64,000 bases of DNA from Acidimicrobiales bacterium (lineage in GTDB: Bacteria > Actinomycetota > Acidimicrobiia > Acidimicrobiales > Poriferisodalaceae). This document shows, piece after piece, positions 31,694 to 42,698 of this stretch. The stretch spans positions 1,364,001 through 1,428,000 of the forward strand of contig JAWKIQ010000001.1 of assembly GCA_041394185.1 (NCBI GenBank). Reading direction: 5' to 3'. The number at the start of each line of letters is the position of its first letter. Positions within the stretch are counted from its first letter, which is position 1. The notes beneath the pieces were generated by a model, which had not been told where the DNA came from, searched no databases, and saw nothing but the letters and a program-made list of their open reading frames with translations. The translations under genes and the position numbers were made by a program.

Positions 31694-32821
31694 ATGAACC
31701 CCGACACTCCGGACACGCCATTCCTGACCACCCCGTTGCATTCGCTGCACCTCGAGTTGGGCGGGCGCATGGTGCCATTCGCCGGCTACGACATGCCCGT
31801 GCAATACGAAGGTGTCGTCGCCGAGCACAACCACACACGCACCAAGGCCGGCCTGTTCGACGTGTCGCACATGGGCATCGTCGAACTACACGGCGACCCC
31901 GACCACGTCGGCTCACAGCTCGAGTGGGTGCTGCCATCGGCCATCACCACACTGCAGCCCGGTCGTCAGCGCTATTCGTTCCTGACCAACCAACGGGGCG
32001 GAATCATCGACGATCTGATGGTCACCAGAACCATGGGCGACGACGGCCCGCCATTTGTGGCCGTGCTGAACGCCTCGCGCAAACACGACGACATCGCCCA
32101 CCTGCAGGCCAACACCGAAGGCGTCGACATCGTCTACCGCGACGACCTGGCTTTGCTGGCGTTGCAGGGCCCGTTGGCCGTCGACGCCTTGAGCAGGCTC
32201 GACCCATCGGCGGTCGCAATGAAGTTCATGGACGCAGCGATGCTGCAACTCGGTGGTATCGACTGCCCCACCTCGCGTTCTGGGTACACGGGCGAGGACG
32301 GATTCGAGATCACGGTTCCCGCAACCCAGGCCGAAGGCCTGGCCAGGCTGCTGCTGGCCCAGCCCGAGGTTGCGCCAGCCGGCTTGGGCGCCCGCGACAC
32401 GCTCCGCCTGGAGGCGGGCCTGTGCCTGTACGGCCACGAACTGACCGAGGAGGTCACCCCGGTCGAGGCCGATCTGGTCTGGGCGATCCAGAAGCGCCGC
32501 CGTGAACAGGGCGGTTTCATCGGCGCCGAAACGGTGCTGCGCCAGCTGAATGAAGGTGTTGGCCGCACCCGCGTCGGCCTCAGACCCAACGGCAGACGTC
32601 CGGTGCGCGACGGGTCGCCCTTGGTGGACAGCGAGGGTGAAAGCGCGGGGCTGGTCACCTCGGGCGGCTTCGGACCAACCGTCGGAGCGCCCGTGGCCAT
32701 GGGCATGGTGAGATCCGACCTTGCCACTGAAGGAACCGTGCTGAGCGCCGATGTTCGCGGAAAGGCCGAAGAGGTCACCGTTTGCGCCTTGCCCTTTGTC
32801 CCCCAGCGTTATGCCCGCTGA
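31694..32821 (+). CDS. gcvT: Aminomethyltransferase, glycine cleavage T protein
   Basis: 375 residues from ATG 31694, the first start after the riboswitch and the one that gives the family N-terminus TPLHSLHLELGGRMVPFAGYDMPVQY. Other hallmarks are TKAGLFDVSHMG, RQRYSFLTNQRGGIIDDLMV, LALQGPLAVDALSRL, GYTGEDGFEI, LGARDTLRLEAGLCLYGHEL and the folate-binding Asp region near VTPVEADLVWAI. The protein transfers the methylene group from the H-protein-bound aminomethyl lipoamide to tetrahydrofolate, releasing ammonia. gcvP follows after 41 bases in the same transcript. The tandem glycine riboswitch is upstream. Confidence 0.95.
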   Translation: MNPDTPDTPFLTTPLHSLHLELGGRMVPFAGYDMPVQYEGVVAEHNHTRTKAGLFDVSHMGIVELHGDPDHVGSQLEWVLPSAITTLQPGRQRYSFLTNQRGGIIDDLMVTRTMGDDGPPFVAVLNASRKHDDIAHLQANTEGVDIVYRDDLALLALQGPLAVDALSRLDPSAVAMKFMDAAMLQLGGIDCPTSRSGYTGEDGFEITVPATQAEGLARLLLAQPEVAPAGLGARDTLRLEAGLCLYGHELTEEVTPVEADLVWAIQKRRREQGGFIGAETVLRQLNEGVGRTRVGLRPNGRRPVRDGSPLVDSEGESAGLVTSGGFGPTVGAPVAMGMVRSDLATEGTVLSADVRGKAEEVTVCALPFVPQRYAR

Positions 32822-32862
32822 TCCCCACCGCCCGCTGACACCCTGACAGACCAGGACCCACC

Positions 32863-35741
<2,879 letters not shown>

Positions 35742-35745
<4 letters not shown>

Positions 35746-36131
35746 GCGAAGAACCCCAATACGGCTACTTCCCGCTTGGTGAGTTCCTGGGGATGAGCCT
35801 CGAGACGGTCTCAGACGGTGTGGTCGCCGAGATCGACATCGGGCCCAAACACCTGAACCCCAACGGGGTGGCTCATGGGGGCGTCATCTTCACGATGCTC
35901 GACACGGCCATGGGCAAGGCGACCATGGAGGTGATTCCCGATGGCTGCTTCTGCGCGACCATCGAGATCCAGACCCGATTCCTGCGTCCACTGATGCCGG
36001 GACCATGCGTAGCAAAGGTCACCGTTACCAAGCCGGGCCGCACCATCGTCCACCTGGGTGGCGAGGTGTTCGACGCGGCCGAACGGCTGGTGGCCACGGC
36101 TTCGGGGTCGTTCAGCGTGATCACGCCCTAG
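35742..36131 (+). CDS. PaaI-type hotdog-fold thioesterase
   Basis: 129 residues from GTG 35742, overlapping the gcvP stop by 4 bases, so it is translationally coupled to gcvP. The hotdog fold shows MSLETVSDGVVAEIDI, LNPNGVAHGGVIFTMLDTAMG (the conserved HGG in which the catalytic Asp lies on the following helix) and TIEIQTRFLRPLMPG. PaaI family members hydrolyse small acyl-CoA thioesters, e.g. phenylacetyl or hydroxybenzoyl CoA. The link to glycine cleavage is positional only. Confidence 0.88.
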
Positions 36132-36140
36132 GCGCGGCGA

Positions 36141-37328
36141 TCAGGCGCCACCTCTGCGTCCGGCCCGGGCGGCGAAGGCGTCCAGTTCGTCGAGAACCTC
36201 GGGCGCGGCCCATTTGCGGTCGCGGCGGTTGCCGGTGATCTCCGACAACACGCCGGCCTGGGCCAGTCGCTCTATGGCGCGGCGGGCATTCACCGGGGCA
36301 ACACCGGCTTCGGCCCGCACCACATTGCTATCGATGACCGGCTGACGCAGCACCAGATCTGCCACGGTCCACACCGCCGAATCGGCACGGGCGTTGACGC
36401 GTTGGTGCCATCCGGCGCGCAGGGCCCTCAGGTTGCTGACCAGGGTGGTTCCGTTCTGGATGGCCAGAAACGCGGCGTCGGCCACCAAGGCCACGATTGG
36501 GTTGGGATCGCCGGCGCGGTAGCTGCCCAGGGCCCCGAAATAGGCACCGACATCGGTCAGCAGGCCCGCCGATATCGGCACGTTCACCGACCGGGTCAGT
36601 CCCTTCGACCGCAACAGGGCGTGCAGAATCGCGCGGCCCGTGCGCCCGTTGCCGTCGGGGAACGGGTGAATCGTCTCGAACTGGGCGTGGCCGATCGCGG
36701 CCTGGGCCAAAACGGGCAGATCGTCTCGGTCCAAGAACGCGACCAGGTCGTCCATCGCATCGGGAACGCGATCGTGATGCGGAGGCACGAAGTCGGCCTG
36801 GTGAGGACCGAACGGACGTCCGCCTATCCAAACCTGTTGGTCGCGCCAGCCCCCGACGTGGGTGGGTGCGCTGGCCTCCAGCAGAACCCGCTGGGTTTCG
36901 ATAATCGCCTGCGCATCCAGCTCGTCTGCCAGCCTGATGGCGGCCTGCATGGCGCGGGTGTTCGAGACGATCACCGCCGCATTGGCCCTGCCGCCGTCGA
37001 GTTCGGCCAGGGCTATGGCTCTGGCCGACGAGGTCAGGTTCTCGATCTGGCTCGATGCCACCGACTCGGTCCGCAGCAGGATCGCCGCAAAGGGGGTCAG
37101 GTCCGAACCGAAAGATTCGTCGAAGCGGGCGATGGCCGCCGAGGCGTCGTCGGCGCGGGCCAGGGTCTCGGTGTCGAGATCCAGCGAATCGACGCCGGCT
37201 ATCTCGGGCACCACGGCCGCCAGGTATGGTCCTCGGTGGCGCCGCTGTTGGGTGCGCGACATCATCGAGGCCGAAGATGGCGTCCACTCGCGCTTTTCGT
37301 ATGAGAGTGCGGGCCAAGCGGTGCTCAT
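36141..37328 (-). CDS. Fic family protein with C-terminal winged-helix domain
   Basis: 395 residues from ATG 37328 (MSTAWPALSYEKREW). A longer frame to 37403 would include the AT-rich operator-like region, so the shorter start is preferred. An N-terminal Fic_N region (RRHRGPYLAAVVPEIAG, then SSQIENLTSSARAIALAE, where S-x-x-x-E-N is the inhibitory-helix type motif) precedes the Fic core HPFPDGNGRTGR at about residue 225. The His, Asp-Gly-Asn-Gly and Arg residues for AMP transfer are all present. The C-terminus has a winged-helix-like region (ARRAIERLAQAGVLSEITGNRRDR). Fic proteins add AMP or other nucleotides to target proteins, sometimes as toxins or autoregulators. No antitoxin gene is adjacent. 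Confidence 0.9.
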   Translation of the reverse strand: MSTAWPALSYEKREWTPSSASMMSRTQQRRHRGPYLAAVVPEIAGVDSLDLDTETLARADDASAAIARFDESFGSDLTPFAAILLRTESVASSQIENLTSSARAIALAELDGGRANAAVIVSNTRAMQAAIRLADELDAQAIIETQRVLLEASAPTHVGGWRDQQVWIGGRPFGPHQADFVPPHHDRVPDAMDDLVAFLDRDDLPVLAQAAIGHAQFETIHPFPDGNGRTGRAILHALLRSKGLTRSVNVPISAGLLTDVGAYFGALGSYRAGDPNPIVALVADAAFLAIQNGTTLVSNLRALRAGWHQRVNARADSAVWTVADLVLRQPVIDSNVVRAEAGVAPVNARRAIERLAQAGVLSEITGNRRDRKWAAPEVLDELDAFAARAGRRGGA

Positions 37329-37345
37329 GGGTTCCCAGAGAGTCT

Positions 37346-37381
37346 CGTTAAGTATCTTTATCAACCTAAGGATACCTAACG
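37346..37381. promoter_or_regulatory. Inverted repeat in the Fic-gene promoter
   Basis: CGTTAAGTATC and GATACCTAACG form 11-bp arms with a single mismatch and a 14-base spacer, in an AT-rich island 18 bases upstream of the Fic start codon. Fic proteins with a C-terminal wHTH often repress their own promoter, so this may be their operator; the arms also resemble DtxR/IdeR-type half sites (TTAGGT). Neither is proven. Confidence 0.5.
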
Positions 37382-37440
37382 GCCGCTGATGCTGACACTT
37401 CAATAGTTGGCGCAGAGTCCGCCTCCACTAGCCTCCGGCC

Positions 37441-38217
37441 ATGGGCGACTACTCCACCTCCGAACGCGACGGCAACCTCTTCATCATCACCATCAACCGA
37501 CCCGATGTGATGAATGCGCTGCACCCGCCGGCCAACGCCGAGCTGGCAGGCCTGTTCGACGAGTTCCAGAACGACCCCGACCTGTGGGTGGCCATCATCA
37601 CCGGCGCCGGCGACCGGGCGTTCTCGGCAGGCAACGACCTCAAGTACCAGGCCGGCGGCGGCGACCGGTCGGCCATGCCGGCCACCGGTTTTGGCGGCAT
37701 CACCTCGCGCTGGGACCTCGACAAGCCGGTGATAGCCGCCGTGAACGGCGTGGCCATGGGCGGCGGCTTCGAGCTGGCGCTGGCGTGCGACCTCATCATC
37801 GCGTCCGACAACGCCCGGTTCGCCCTGCCAGAACCCAAGGTCGGGCTGGCAGCGCTGGCCGGCGGTGTGCACCGTCTCCCCCGCCAGATCGGCCTCAAGC
37901 GGGCCATGGGCATGATGCTGACCGCCAGGCATGTTTCGGCGGCCGAAGGCCTCGAGCTCGGCTTCGTCAACGAGGTGACCACCCAAGATCGCCTCATCGA
38001 GCGGGCACGCGAGTGGGCGTCGATGATCCTGGCATGCTCACCGATGTCGATTCGTGCCACCAAGCAGGCGGCGATGCTGGGCCTGAACGAGCCCGGCGTG
38101 CAGGCAGCCCACGAACGCAGCTACCCGGCCGTTAAGGCCCTGCGCGAGTCAGAGGACTTCATCGAGGGGCCCCGCGCCTTCGCCCAGAAGCGATCGCCCG
38201 AGTGGAAGGGCCGCTAG
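37441..38217 (+). CDS. Enoyl-CoA hydratase/isomerase family protein
   Basis: 258 residues from ATG 37441. Crotonase motifs are present: NLFIITINRPDVMNAL, AFSAGNDLKYQAGGG (oxyanion hole), GVAMGGGFELALACDLIIAS (second oxyanion Gly), RFALPEPKVGLAALAGGVHRLP (Glu positions) and ARHVSAAEGLELGFVNEV. Expected to hydrate or isomerise enoyl-CoA thioesters in fatty-acid or related catabolism. The Asp/Glu pair of classical hydratases is partly altered, so a specialised activity is possible. It starts divergently from the Fic gene and converges on the kinase-like gene with 9 bases between stops. Confidence 0.9.
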   Translation: MGDYSTSERDGNLFIITINRPDVMNALHPPANAELAGLFDEFQNDPDLWVAIITGAGDRAFSAGNDLKYQAGGGDRSAMPATGFGGITSRWDLDKPVIAAVNGVAMGGGFELALACDLIIASDNARFALPEPKVGLAALAGGVHRLPRQIGLKRAMGMMLTARHVSAAEGLELGFVNEVTTQDRLIERAREWASMILACSPMSIRATKQAAMLGLNEPGVQAAHERSYPAVKALRESEDFIEGPRAFAQKRSPEWKGR

Positions 38218-38226
38218 GCGCGCCGG

Positions 38227-38772
38227 TCAGCCGACATCGCTCAACCACCGCCTGGCCTGCGCCGGGGTGCGCAGCCGCACCACCTGGGCGTGTGCCCACT
38301 GGCCCTCGTCGAGCATCTGCTGGTATTGGCTGCGGTACTCGTCGAAACGGGTCCAGCTCCAGACGATGATGTTGCGCTGGGGGTCGAGCGAATAGAGGTT
38401 GGTCCAAGGCTCGCGGTTGCCGTTCCACAACTCTTCTCTGGTGATCACCCGGCGCAGGGTTCGCCTGACGACGCGTGCCATCACGCGCGGCTTGGAGGTG
38501 TCTACCCACACGATCGTGTCGGCGGCCTCTCGAACCTGACGGCCGCCGTGTGAGTTGTAGTTGCCGTCGCTGGTCCACCCGTTCGGAGCATCGGCCAGCC
38601 GCTGAGCCACGCGCCTGGCGAACTCGCCCTGGGGCAGTTCGGTCCAGCCCGGCTGGTGGAAGATGGCATCTAGCTCTATGTGTTCGACGCCCAACCGCCT
38701 GGCCACCTCGCGGGCCAGAGTGGTCTTGCCCGCTCCACTGCAACCAACGAATGCAACCCGCCGCACCAGCAC
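38227..38772 (-). CDS. P-loop nucleotide kinase-like protein (topology modulation/adenylate kinase type)
   Basis: 181 residues from GTG 38772 (VLVRRVAFVGCSGAGKTT). The P-loop GCSGAGKTT is at about residues 9-17. Following features are HIELDAIFHQPGW (the Asp-Ala-Xaa-Phe typical of FlaR-like proteins), GWTSDGNY with an arginine patch, and a lid-like region RRTLRRVITREELWNGNREPW, a conserved block of small kinases in this family. No specific substrate is known. It is divergent from the nucleoside hydrolase with 35 bases between starts. Confidence 0.8.
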   Translation of the reverse strand: MLVRRVAFVGCSGAGKTTLAREVARRLGVEHIELDAIFHQPGWTELPQGEFARRVAQRLADAPNGWTSDGNYNSHGGRQVREAADTIVWVDTSKPRVMARVVRRTLRRVITREELWNGNREPWTNLYSLDPQRNIIVWSWTRFDEYRSQYQQMLDEGQWAHAQVVRLRTPAQARRWLSDVG

Positions 38773-38807
38773 GACGCTAGCGTCGGCGAGCGAGCAGGGA
38801 GGCCCAT

Positions 38808-39734
38808 TTGACCAGCACACCAAAGATCATCCTGGACTGCGACCCAGGCCACGACGACGCAATGGCGATACTGGTCGCGGCCACATACGGCGACCTGATC
38901 GGTATCACCACCGTGTCGGGTAACGCCCCGCTGGACATGACTACCCGCAACGCCCTGCTGGTGTGCCAGATCGCGGGGCTCGACGTGCCCGTGCACGCCG
39001 GAGCCGCCCGCCCACTGGTCATCGAGGCCAGACATGCCCGGCAGGTACACGGTGCCACCGGCCTCGACGGCCCCGACCTGCCCGGCCTCAACCGCCAGGT
39101 CCACAGCACCGACGCCGTTCGGTTCATCATCGACACGGTCAGGTCGACCGACGATGTGTGGCTGGTGCCCATCGGGCCGCTGACCAACATCGCCCTGGCC
39201 CTGCGCGAGGCCCCCGACATCGCCCAGCGCATCGCCGGAATCTCGCTGATGGGCGGGTCTGCAGGCCCCGGCAACGTCACCGCCACGGCCGAGTTCAACA
39301 TCTGGGCCGACCCCCACGCGGCTCGGGTAGTGCTGTCGGCGGGCATTGCGGTGGTGAAGATGGCGGGGCTGAACCTGACGTCCCAATACACCGTCGACCG
39401 CGGCACGGTGCGAGACCTCGCATCGCAGGGCACCGAGACATCTACGTTCGCCTCGCAGGTCATCGAGGCCTACGTCGACGCGGGCCAGCGCATCAGGGGT
39501 GTTGCAGAGGCGAACCTGCACGATCCGTGCGCGGTGTTGGCCCTGACCCACCCCGAGTTGTTCACGTCCACCCACAACCACGTCGACGTCTCTACCGAAG
39601 GCATCACCGAGGGCATGACCGTGGTCGACGAGCGCGGCTGGGGCGGAGCCCCGCCCAACGTCGAGGTGCTGCGCACGATCGATCGCGACGAGGGCATAGA
39701 CGTGTTCGTCGCAGCTGTCAGGAGGTTCCAGTGA
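38808..39734 (+). CDS. Inosine-uridine preferring nucleoside hydrolase family protein
   Basis: 308 residues from TTG 38808, supported by GGGAGG 6 bases upstream. The N-terminus carries IILDCDPGHDDAMAIL (Ca2+-binding DxDxxxDD). Further motifs are ITTVSGNAPLDMTTRNAL, VHAGAARPL, VWLVPIGPLTNIALAL, GISLMGGSAGPGNVTATAEFNIWADPHAA (the N-x-x-x-D segment), and HDPCAVLALTHPELF. The enzyme hydrolyses N-glycosidic bonds of nucleosides, releasing base and ribose for salvage. Its stop overlaps the start of the dehydrogenase gene by 4 bases. Confidence 0.92.
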   Translation: MTSTPKIILDCDPGHDDAMAILVAATYGDLIGITTVSGNAPLDMTTRNALLVCQIAGLDVPVHAGAARPLVIEARHARQVHGATGLDGPDLPGLNRQVHSTDAVRFIIDTVRSTDDVWLVPIGPLTNIALALREAPDIAQRIAGISLMGGSAGPGNVTATAEFNIWADPHAARVVLSAGIAVVKMAGLNLTSQYTVDRGTVRDLASQGTETSTFASQVIEAYVDAGQRIRGVAEANLHDPCAVLALTHPELFTSTHNHVDVSTEGITEGMTVVDERGWGGAPPNVEVLRTIDRDEGIDVFVAAVRRFQ

Positions 39735-40702
39735 CCGCCGACGTAGTTCAGATCGCTGCGCCGAGCTGGCAACGGTTCGGCCCCCGCCTGGTGGCCGAAT
39801 TCCCCGACTTCGAATGGATAGTCGTCGACACCGACTCGGTGATGCTCCACACCGCCGCGGGTACACAAGCCGAGATCGAGCCTCAGCAGGCGCAGCCGAC
39901 GGTCGCGTGGATGTGCTTCGAGGTCTTCGGGTCGCCGGTGATGCGCCGCCACTTCAAGATGGCCGAAACCGCGCCGACCGTCGAGCTCGTTCACGCCTCA
40001 TACGCCGGTCTCGACGGTGAGTACTGGCAGCGGCTGGCCGACCGTGGCATCGAGGTCACGTCCGCCCACCTGTCCGGGGTGCCGATCGCAGAGTTCATCA
40101 TGCACAGGGTGCTCGACTGGTTTCAGAGGGGCCCGGTTCGCCATCACAGCCAGGCAGCCCATCAGTGGCATCGATACGAGTATCGGGAGGTATTCGGCAC
40201 CAACTGGCTGGTCGTGGGAATGGGAGCCATCGGCACCGAGGTGGCGGTCAGGGCCCGAGCGTTTGGTGCCAGCGTCACGGGCGTCAGGCGCAGCCCGGCA
40301 GGCGACGAGCCGGTCGACGCGATGATCGGCCCAGACGACCTGCCCGATCACGTGGGCAAGGCCGACGTTGTGGTGTTCACCCTGCCGTCTTCGCCGGACA
40401 CGGACGACCTGGTCGACGCCGACCTGCTGGCCCGCTTCAAACCCGACGCCGTGCTGGTGAACGTCGGCCGCGGCTCGCTGATAGACGAGGACGCGCTGCG
40501 TCAAGCGCTCGATGCAGAGCAGCTCGAGGGAGCGATTCTGGACGTCATGCGCACCGAGCCCCTGCCCTCGGATCACTGGATGTGGGACCACCCCAAGGTG
40601 TGGGTAAGCCCCCACAACTCGGCGGCGGGCAACAACCGGTTCGAGCGCAGCTACGGCCACTTCGTCAAGGCCATGCGCGCCCGCTCGGCCGGCCGGCGCT
40701 AG
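39731..40702 (+). CDS. D-isomer 2-hydroxyacid dehydrogenase family protein (copy 1)
   Basis: 323 residues from GTG 39731, overlapping the nucleoside hydrolase stop (GTGA). The NAD(P)-binding motif is WLVVGMGAIGTEVAVRARAFG, followed by ADVVVFTLPSSPDTDDLVDADLL, VLVNVGRGSLIDEDAL and GAILDVMRTEPLPSDHWMWDHP, with the catalytic His in WVSPHNSA. Arg and Glu of the triad lie in NVGRG and RTEPL. Substrate is a 2-keto acid/2-hydroxyacid, possibly glyoxylate or hydroxypyruvate. The coupling to a nucleoside hydrolase is unusual. Confidence 0.87.
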   Translation: MTADVVQIAAPSWQRFGPRLVAEFPDFEWIVVDTDSVMLHTAAGTQAEIEPQQAQPTVAWMCFEVFGSPVMRRHFKMAETAPTVELVHASYAGLDGEYWQRLADRGIEVTSAHLSGVPIAEFIMHRVLDWFQRGPVRHHSQAAHQWHRYEYREVFGTNWLVVGMGAIGTEVAVRARAFGASVTGVRRSPAGDEPVDAMIGPDDLPDHVGKADVVVFTLPSSPDTDDLVDADLLARFKPDAVLVNVGRGSLIDEDALRQALDAEQLEGAILDVMRTEPLPSDHWMWDHPKVWVSPHNSAAGNNRFERSYGHFVKAMRARSAGRR

Positions 40703-41343
40703 TCCAGCAGGCCGCGCTCCCAGCACCGGCCCACCACCTCGACCAGACGTTCGGTCGGCAGGTCCTGGGGCGAGACGGGTCCGGTGAAGTCACCGAAGAC
40801 GATGTCCTCGTCGGGCCCGACCACGTCGTAGGAGAACTCGTCCAGATAGATCGGCAGCCGGTCGTACTCGTCGTCGTCGTACTCGGGGTACAAGGCTTCC
40901 CAGTCGATCAGGCCCTGCTCCTCGCGCAGGTACTGCTCGGCCTCATATGCCTCACAGTCGAGTTCGCCCGCGGCCGGCACGTCCGCGGCGTCGTCGGCCG
41001 AGGCCGAGCCCATCTCGTCGGCCATAGGAGCACCCATCGGCGCGCCACCCATGACCGCCCCCATTTCCGAGCCCATCGGTGGCTGTGACATGCCGCCCGA
41101 CATCTCCATCGGAGAAATCTCATTCGACATCTCATCTGACATCCCAGTGGGCGAGGTGTCCGAGTCGGCCATGGGGACCGGCGCCGATGCGGCCAAAGCC
41201 GCTGTGGCCTGGCCCGAGCCGTCGCCGGCCACCAGGCTCCAGGCGCCGATTGCGGCCAGCACCCCCACGGCGCCCATCGCCGCACCTCGCAGCGTGGCCC
41301 GAGCTGTGCCGTGCCGGTTGTCGGTGGGTTCTGTTTCGTTCAT
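40699..41343 (-). CDS. Met-rich membrane-anchored protein of the DUF1501/DUF1800 operon
   Basis: 214 residues from ATG 41343, whose ATGA overlaps the DUF1501 stop. One N-terminal helix (GAAMGAVGVLAAIGAWSLVAG, residues about 20-40) is followed by a Met/Gly/Ser/Pro-rich stretch of about 65 residues with about 18 Met (e.g. GMSDEMSNEISPMEMSGGM). An acidic C-terminal domain with a Cys at each end follows (LDCEAYEAEQYL ... VEVVGRCWERGLLD). Met-rich segments often bind Cu(I) or Ag(I), but this is inferred. It is the last gene of a three-gene operon. Its 3' end overlaps the convergent dehydrogenase gene by 4 bases. Confidence 0.65.
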   Translation of the reverse strand: MNETEPTDNRHGTARATLRGAAMGAVGVLAAIGAWSLVAGDGSGQATAALAASAPVPMADSDTSPTGMSDEMSNEISPMEMSGGMSQPPMGSEMGAVMGGAPMGAPMADEMGSASADDAADVPAAGELDCEAYEAEQYLREEQGLIDWEALYPEYDDDEYDRLPIYLDEFSYDVVGPDEDIVFGDFTGPVSPQDLPTERLVEVVGRCWERGLLD

Positions 41344-42698
41344 CTGGTCAGCTCCAGTGGTCTGGTCGGTGTGTCGACGACCGACGCCGGGTCTATGTCG
41401 AGCACCCCTGCCACCAGCCCGGCCAGGTACGACCGGAAGTCGGTGGTGGGCACGAAGTTGTCGTCGGAGTCGAGCCGGTCGAGGTCTACCGGGCTTCCGT
41501 GGTGGCCGCCGATCACGCTCGACCCCACCACGAAGTGGGTGCCGGCAGTGCCATGATCGGTGCCGCTGCCGTTCCACTCAGGTCGACGCCCGAACTCTGA
41601 CCAGGTGGCCACCACCACGGGGGGTCCGCCGGGGGCCAGCACCTCGAAGAACTCCCTGATCGCGTGGTCGAGTTCGAGCAACAGTCTGGGGTGCTGGTAC
41701 CACTGCTCGCCGTGGGTGTCGTAACCGCCCTGCCATGCGTGGAACATGCGCGTTCCGACCCCCGAGTTGATCATCGAAGCCACCAGGCGGAGCTGCCGGC
41801 CGAGGCCACCGGACCACACGTCGTTCTCGCCGTCGAAATAGCGCGGGGCGCCATCGCTGATGACGGCGGGCGGCGTGTCCTCGTAGCCAGACGACAGGTC
41901 ACCGACCTGTTGGGCGATGTCGAACACCATCGACTGGCCTCTGCGAACCTGCGCCACCAGCGACGGATCGCCACGGCGATCTTGGCTCAGCGATCTAACC
42001 CCGTCGTACAGCGACCGTTCCCACGGCTCGACCTGCACCCACGGCAGGTTGCCGTCGACCGGCACGGTGGCCGCCGACCAAGTCGGCCCCATCAGGGCGG
42101 CCGATGCGGTCTCGACGCTCATCCCAATCAACGGATCGTGGGCGCCTCCCCCAATCGAGTCGAGTGCACGCCACATCCAGCCGGTGCGAGAGCTCAGGTC
42201 GATCGAACCCTTCTCCCACGCGTCGGTCTCGTCGAAGTGGCTCAGCGTGGCATCGGCACGCCCGACCCCGTGCACCACGGCCAGATTGCCCTGTCCCCAC
42301 CGGCCGGCCAGAAACGGCATCGCGTACAGCCCGAACGACTCGTCCAGCGGATCGGTGTTGGCCTCGTCGACCGCACCATCGCCCCTGAGGTCGCGGTATC
42401 GGCCCGAACCCAAGGGCACGACGTTGTTGAGGAAGTCGTTGCCTCCCTCCATCTGGATCATCACCAGAATCGGCTCGCCCGATGACTGAGCGGCTGCGGG
42501 TATGGCTCCGGACAGGTCGACCCCCTGACGGCCTGGGGCGGACGCGGCCCCGGTCGGCAGCAGCGAGCGAACGCCCAGACCCACCGACCCCACGGCGGCG
42601 GCGCCCGCGCCCATGGCGAGGAATCGCCGCCTGCTCAGTTGGCTTTGTTGGCTCAGTTGGCTCTGTTGGTGTCTTTGGTTGGTATCGAATCGGTTCAT
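41340..42698 (-). CDS. DUF1501 domain protein, Tat-exported
   Basis: 452 residues from ATG 42698. The Tat signal SRRRFLAMGAGAAAVG lies at about residues 22-38. A DUF1501 core follows: PILVMIQMEGGNDFLNNVVPLG (a sulfatase/alkaline-phosphatase-like opening), HGVGRADATLSHFDETDAWEKG, AWQGGYDTHGEQWYQH and VVVATWSEFGRRPEWNGSGTDHGTAGTHFVVGS, with the conserved GTDHGTA motif. It starts by overlapping the DUF1800 stop (ATGA), so the two are coupled. DUF1501 proteins are alkaline-phosphatase-superfamily relatives that occur with DUF1800 proteins across bacteria; the pair's function is unknown. Confidence 0.88.
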   Translation of the reverse strand: MNRFDTNQRHQQSQLSQQSQLSRRRFLAMGAGAAAVGSVGLGVRSLLPTGAASAPGRQGVDLSGAIPAAAQSSGEPILVMIQMEGGNDFLNNVVPLGSGRYRDLRGDGAVDEANTDPLDESFGLYAMPFLAGRWGQGNLAVVHGVGRADATLSHFDETDAWEKGSIDLSSRTGWMWRALDSIGGGAHDPLIGMSVETASAALMGPTWSAATVPVDGNLPWVQVEPWERSLYDGVRSLSQDRRGDPSLVAQVRRGQSMVFDIAQQVGDLSSGYEDTPPAVISDGAPRYFDGENDVWSGGLGRQLRLVASMINSGVGTRMFHAWQGGYDTHGEQWYQHPRLLLELDHAIREFFEVLAPGGPPVVVATWSEFGRRPEWNGSGTDHGTAGTHFVVGSSVIGGHHGSPVDLDRLDSDDNFVPTTDFRSYLAGLVAGVLDIDPASVVDTPTRPLELTR

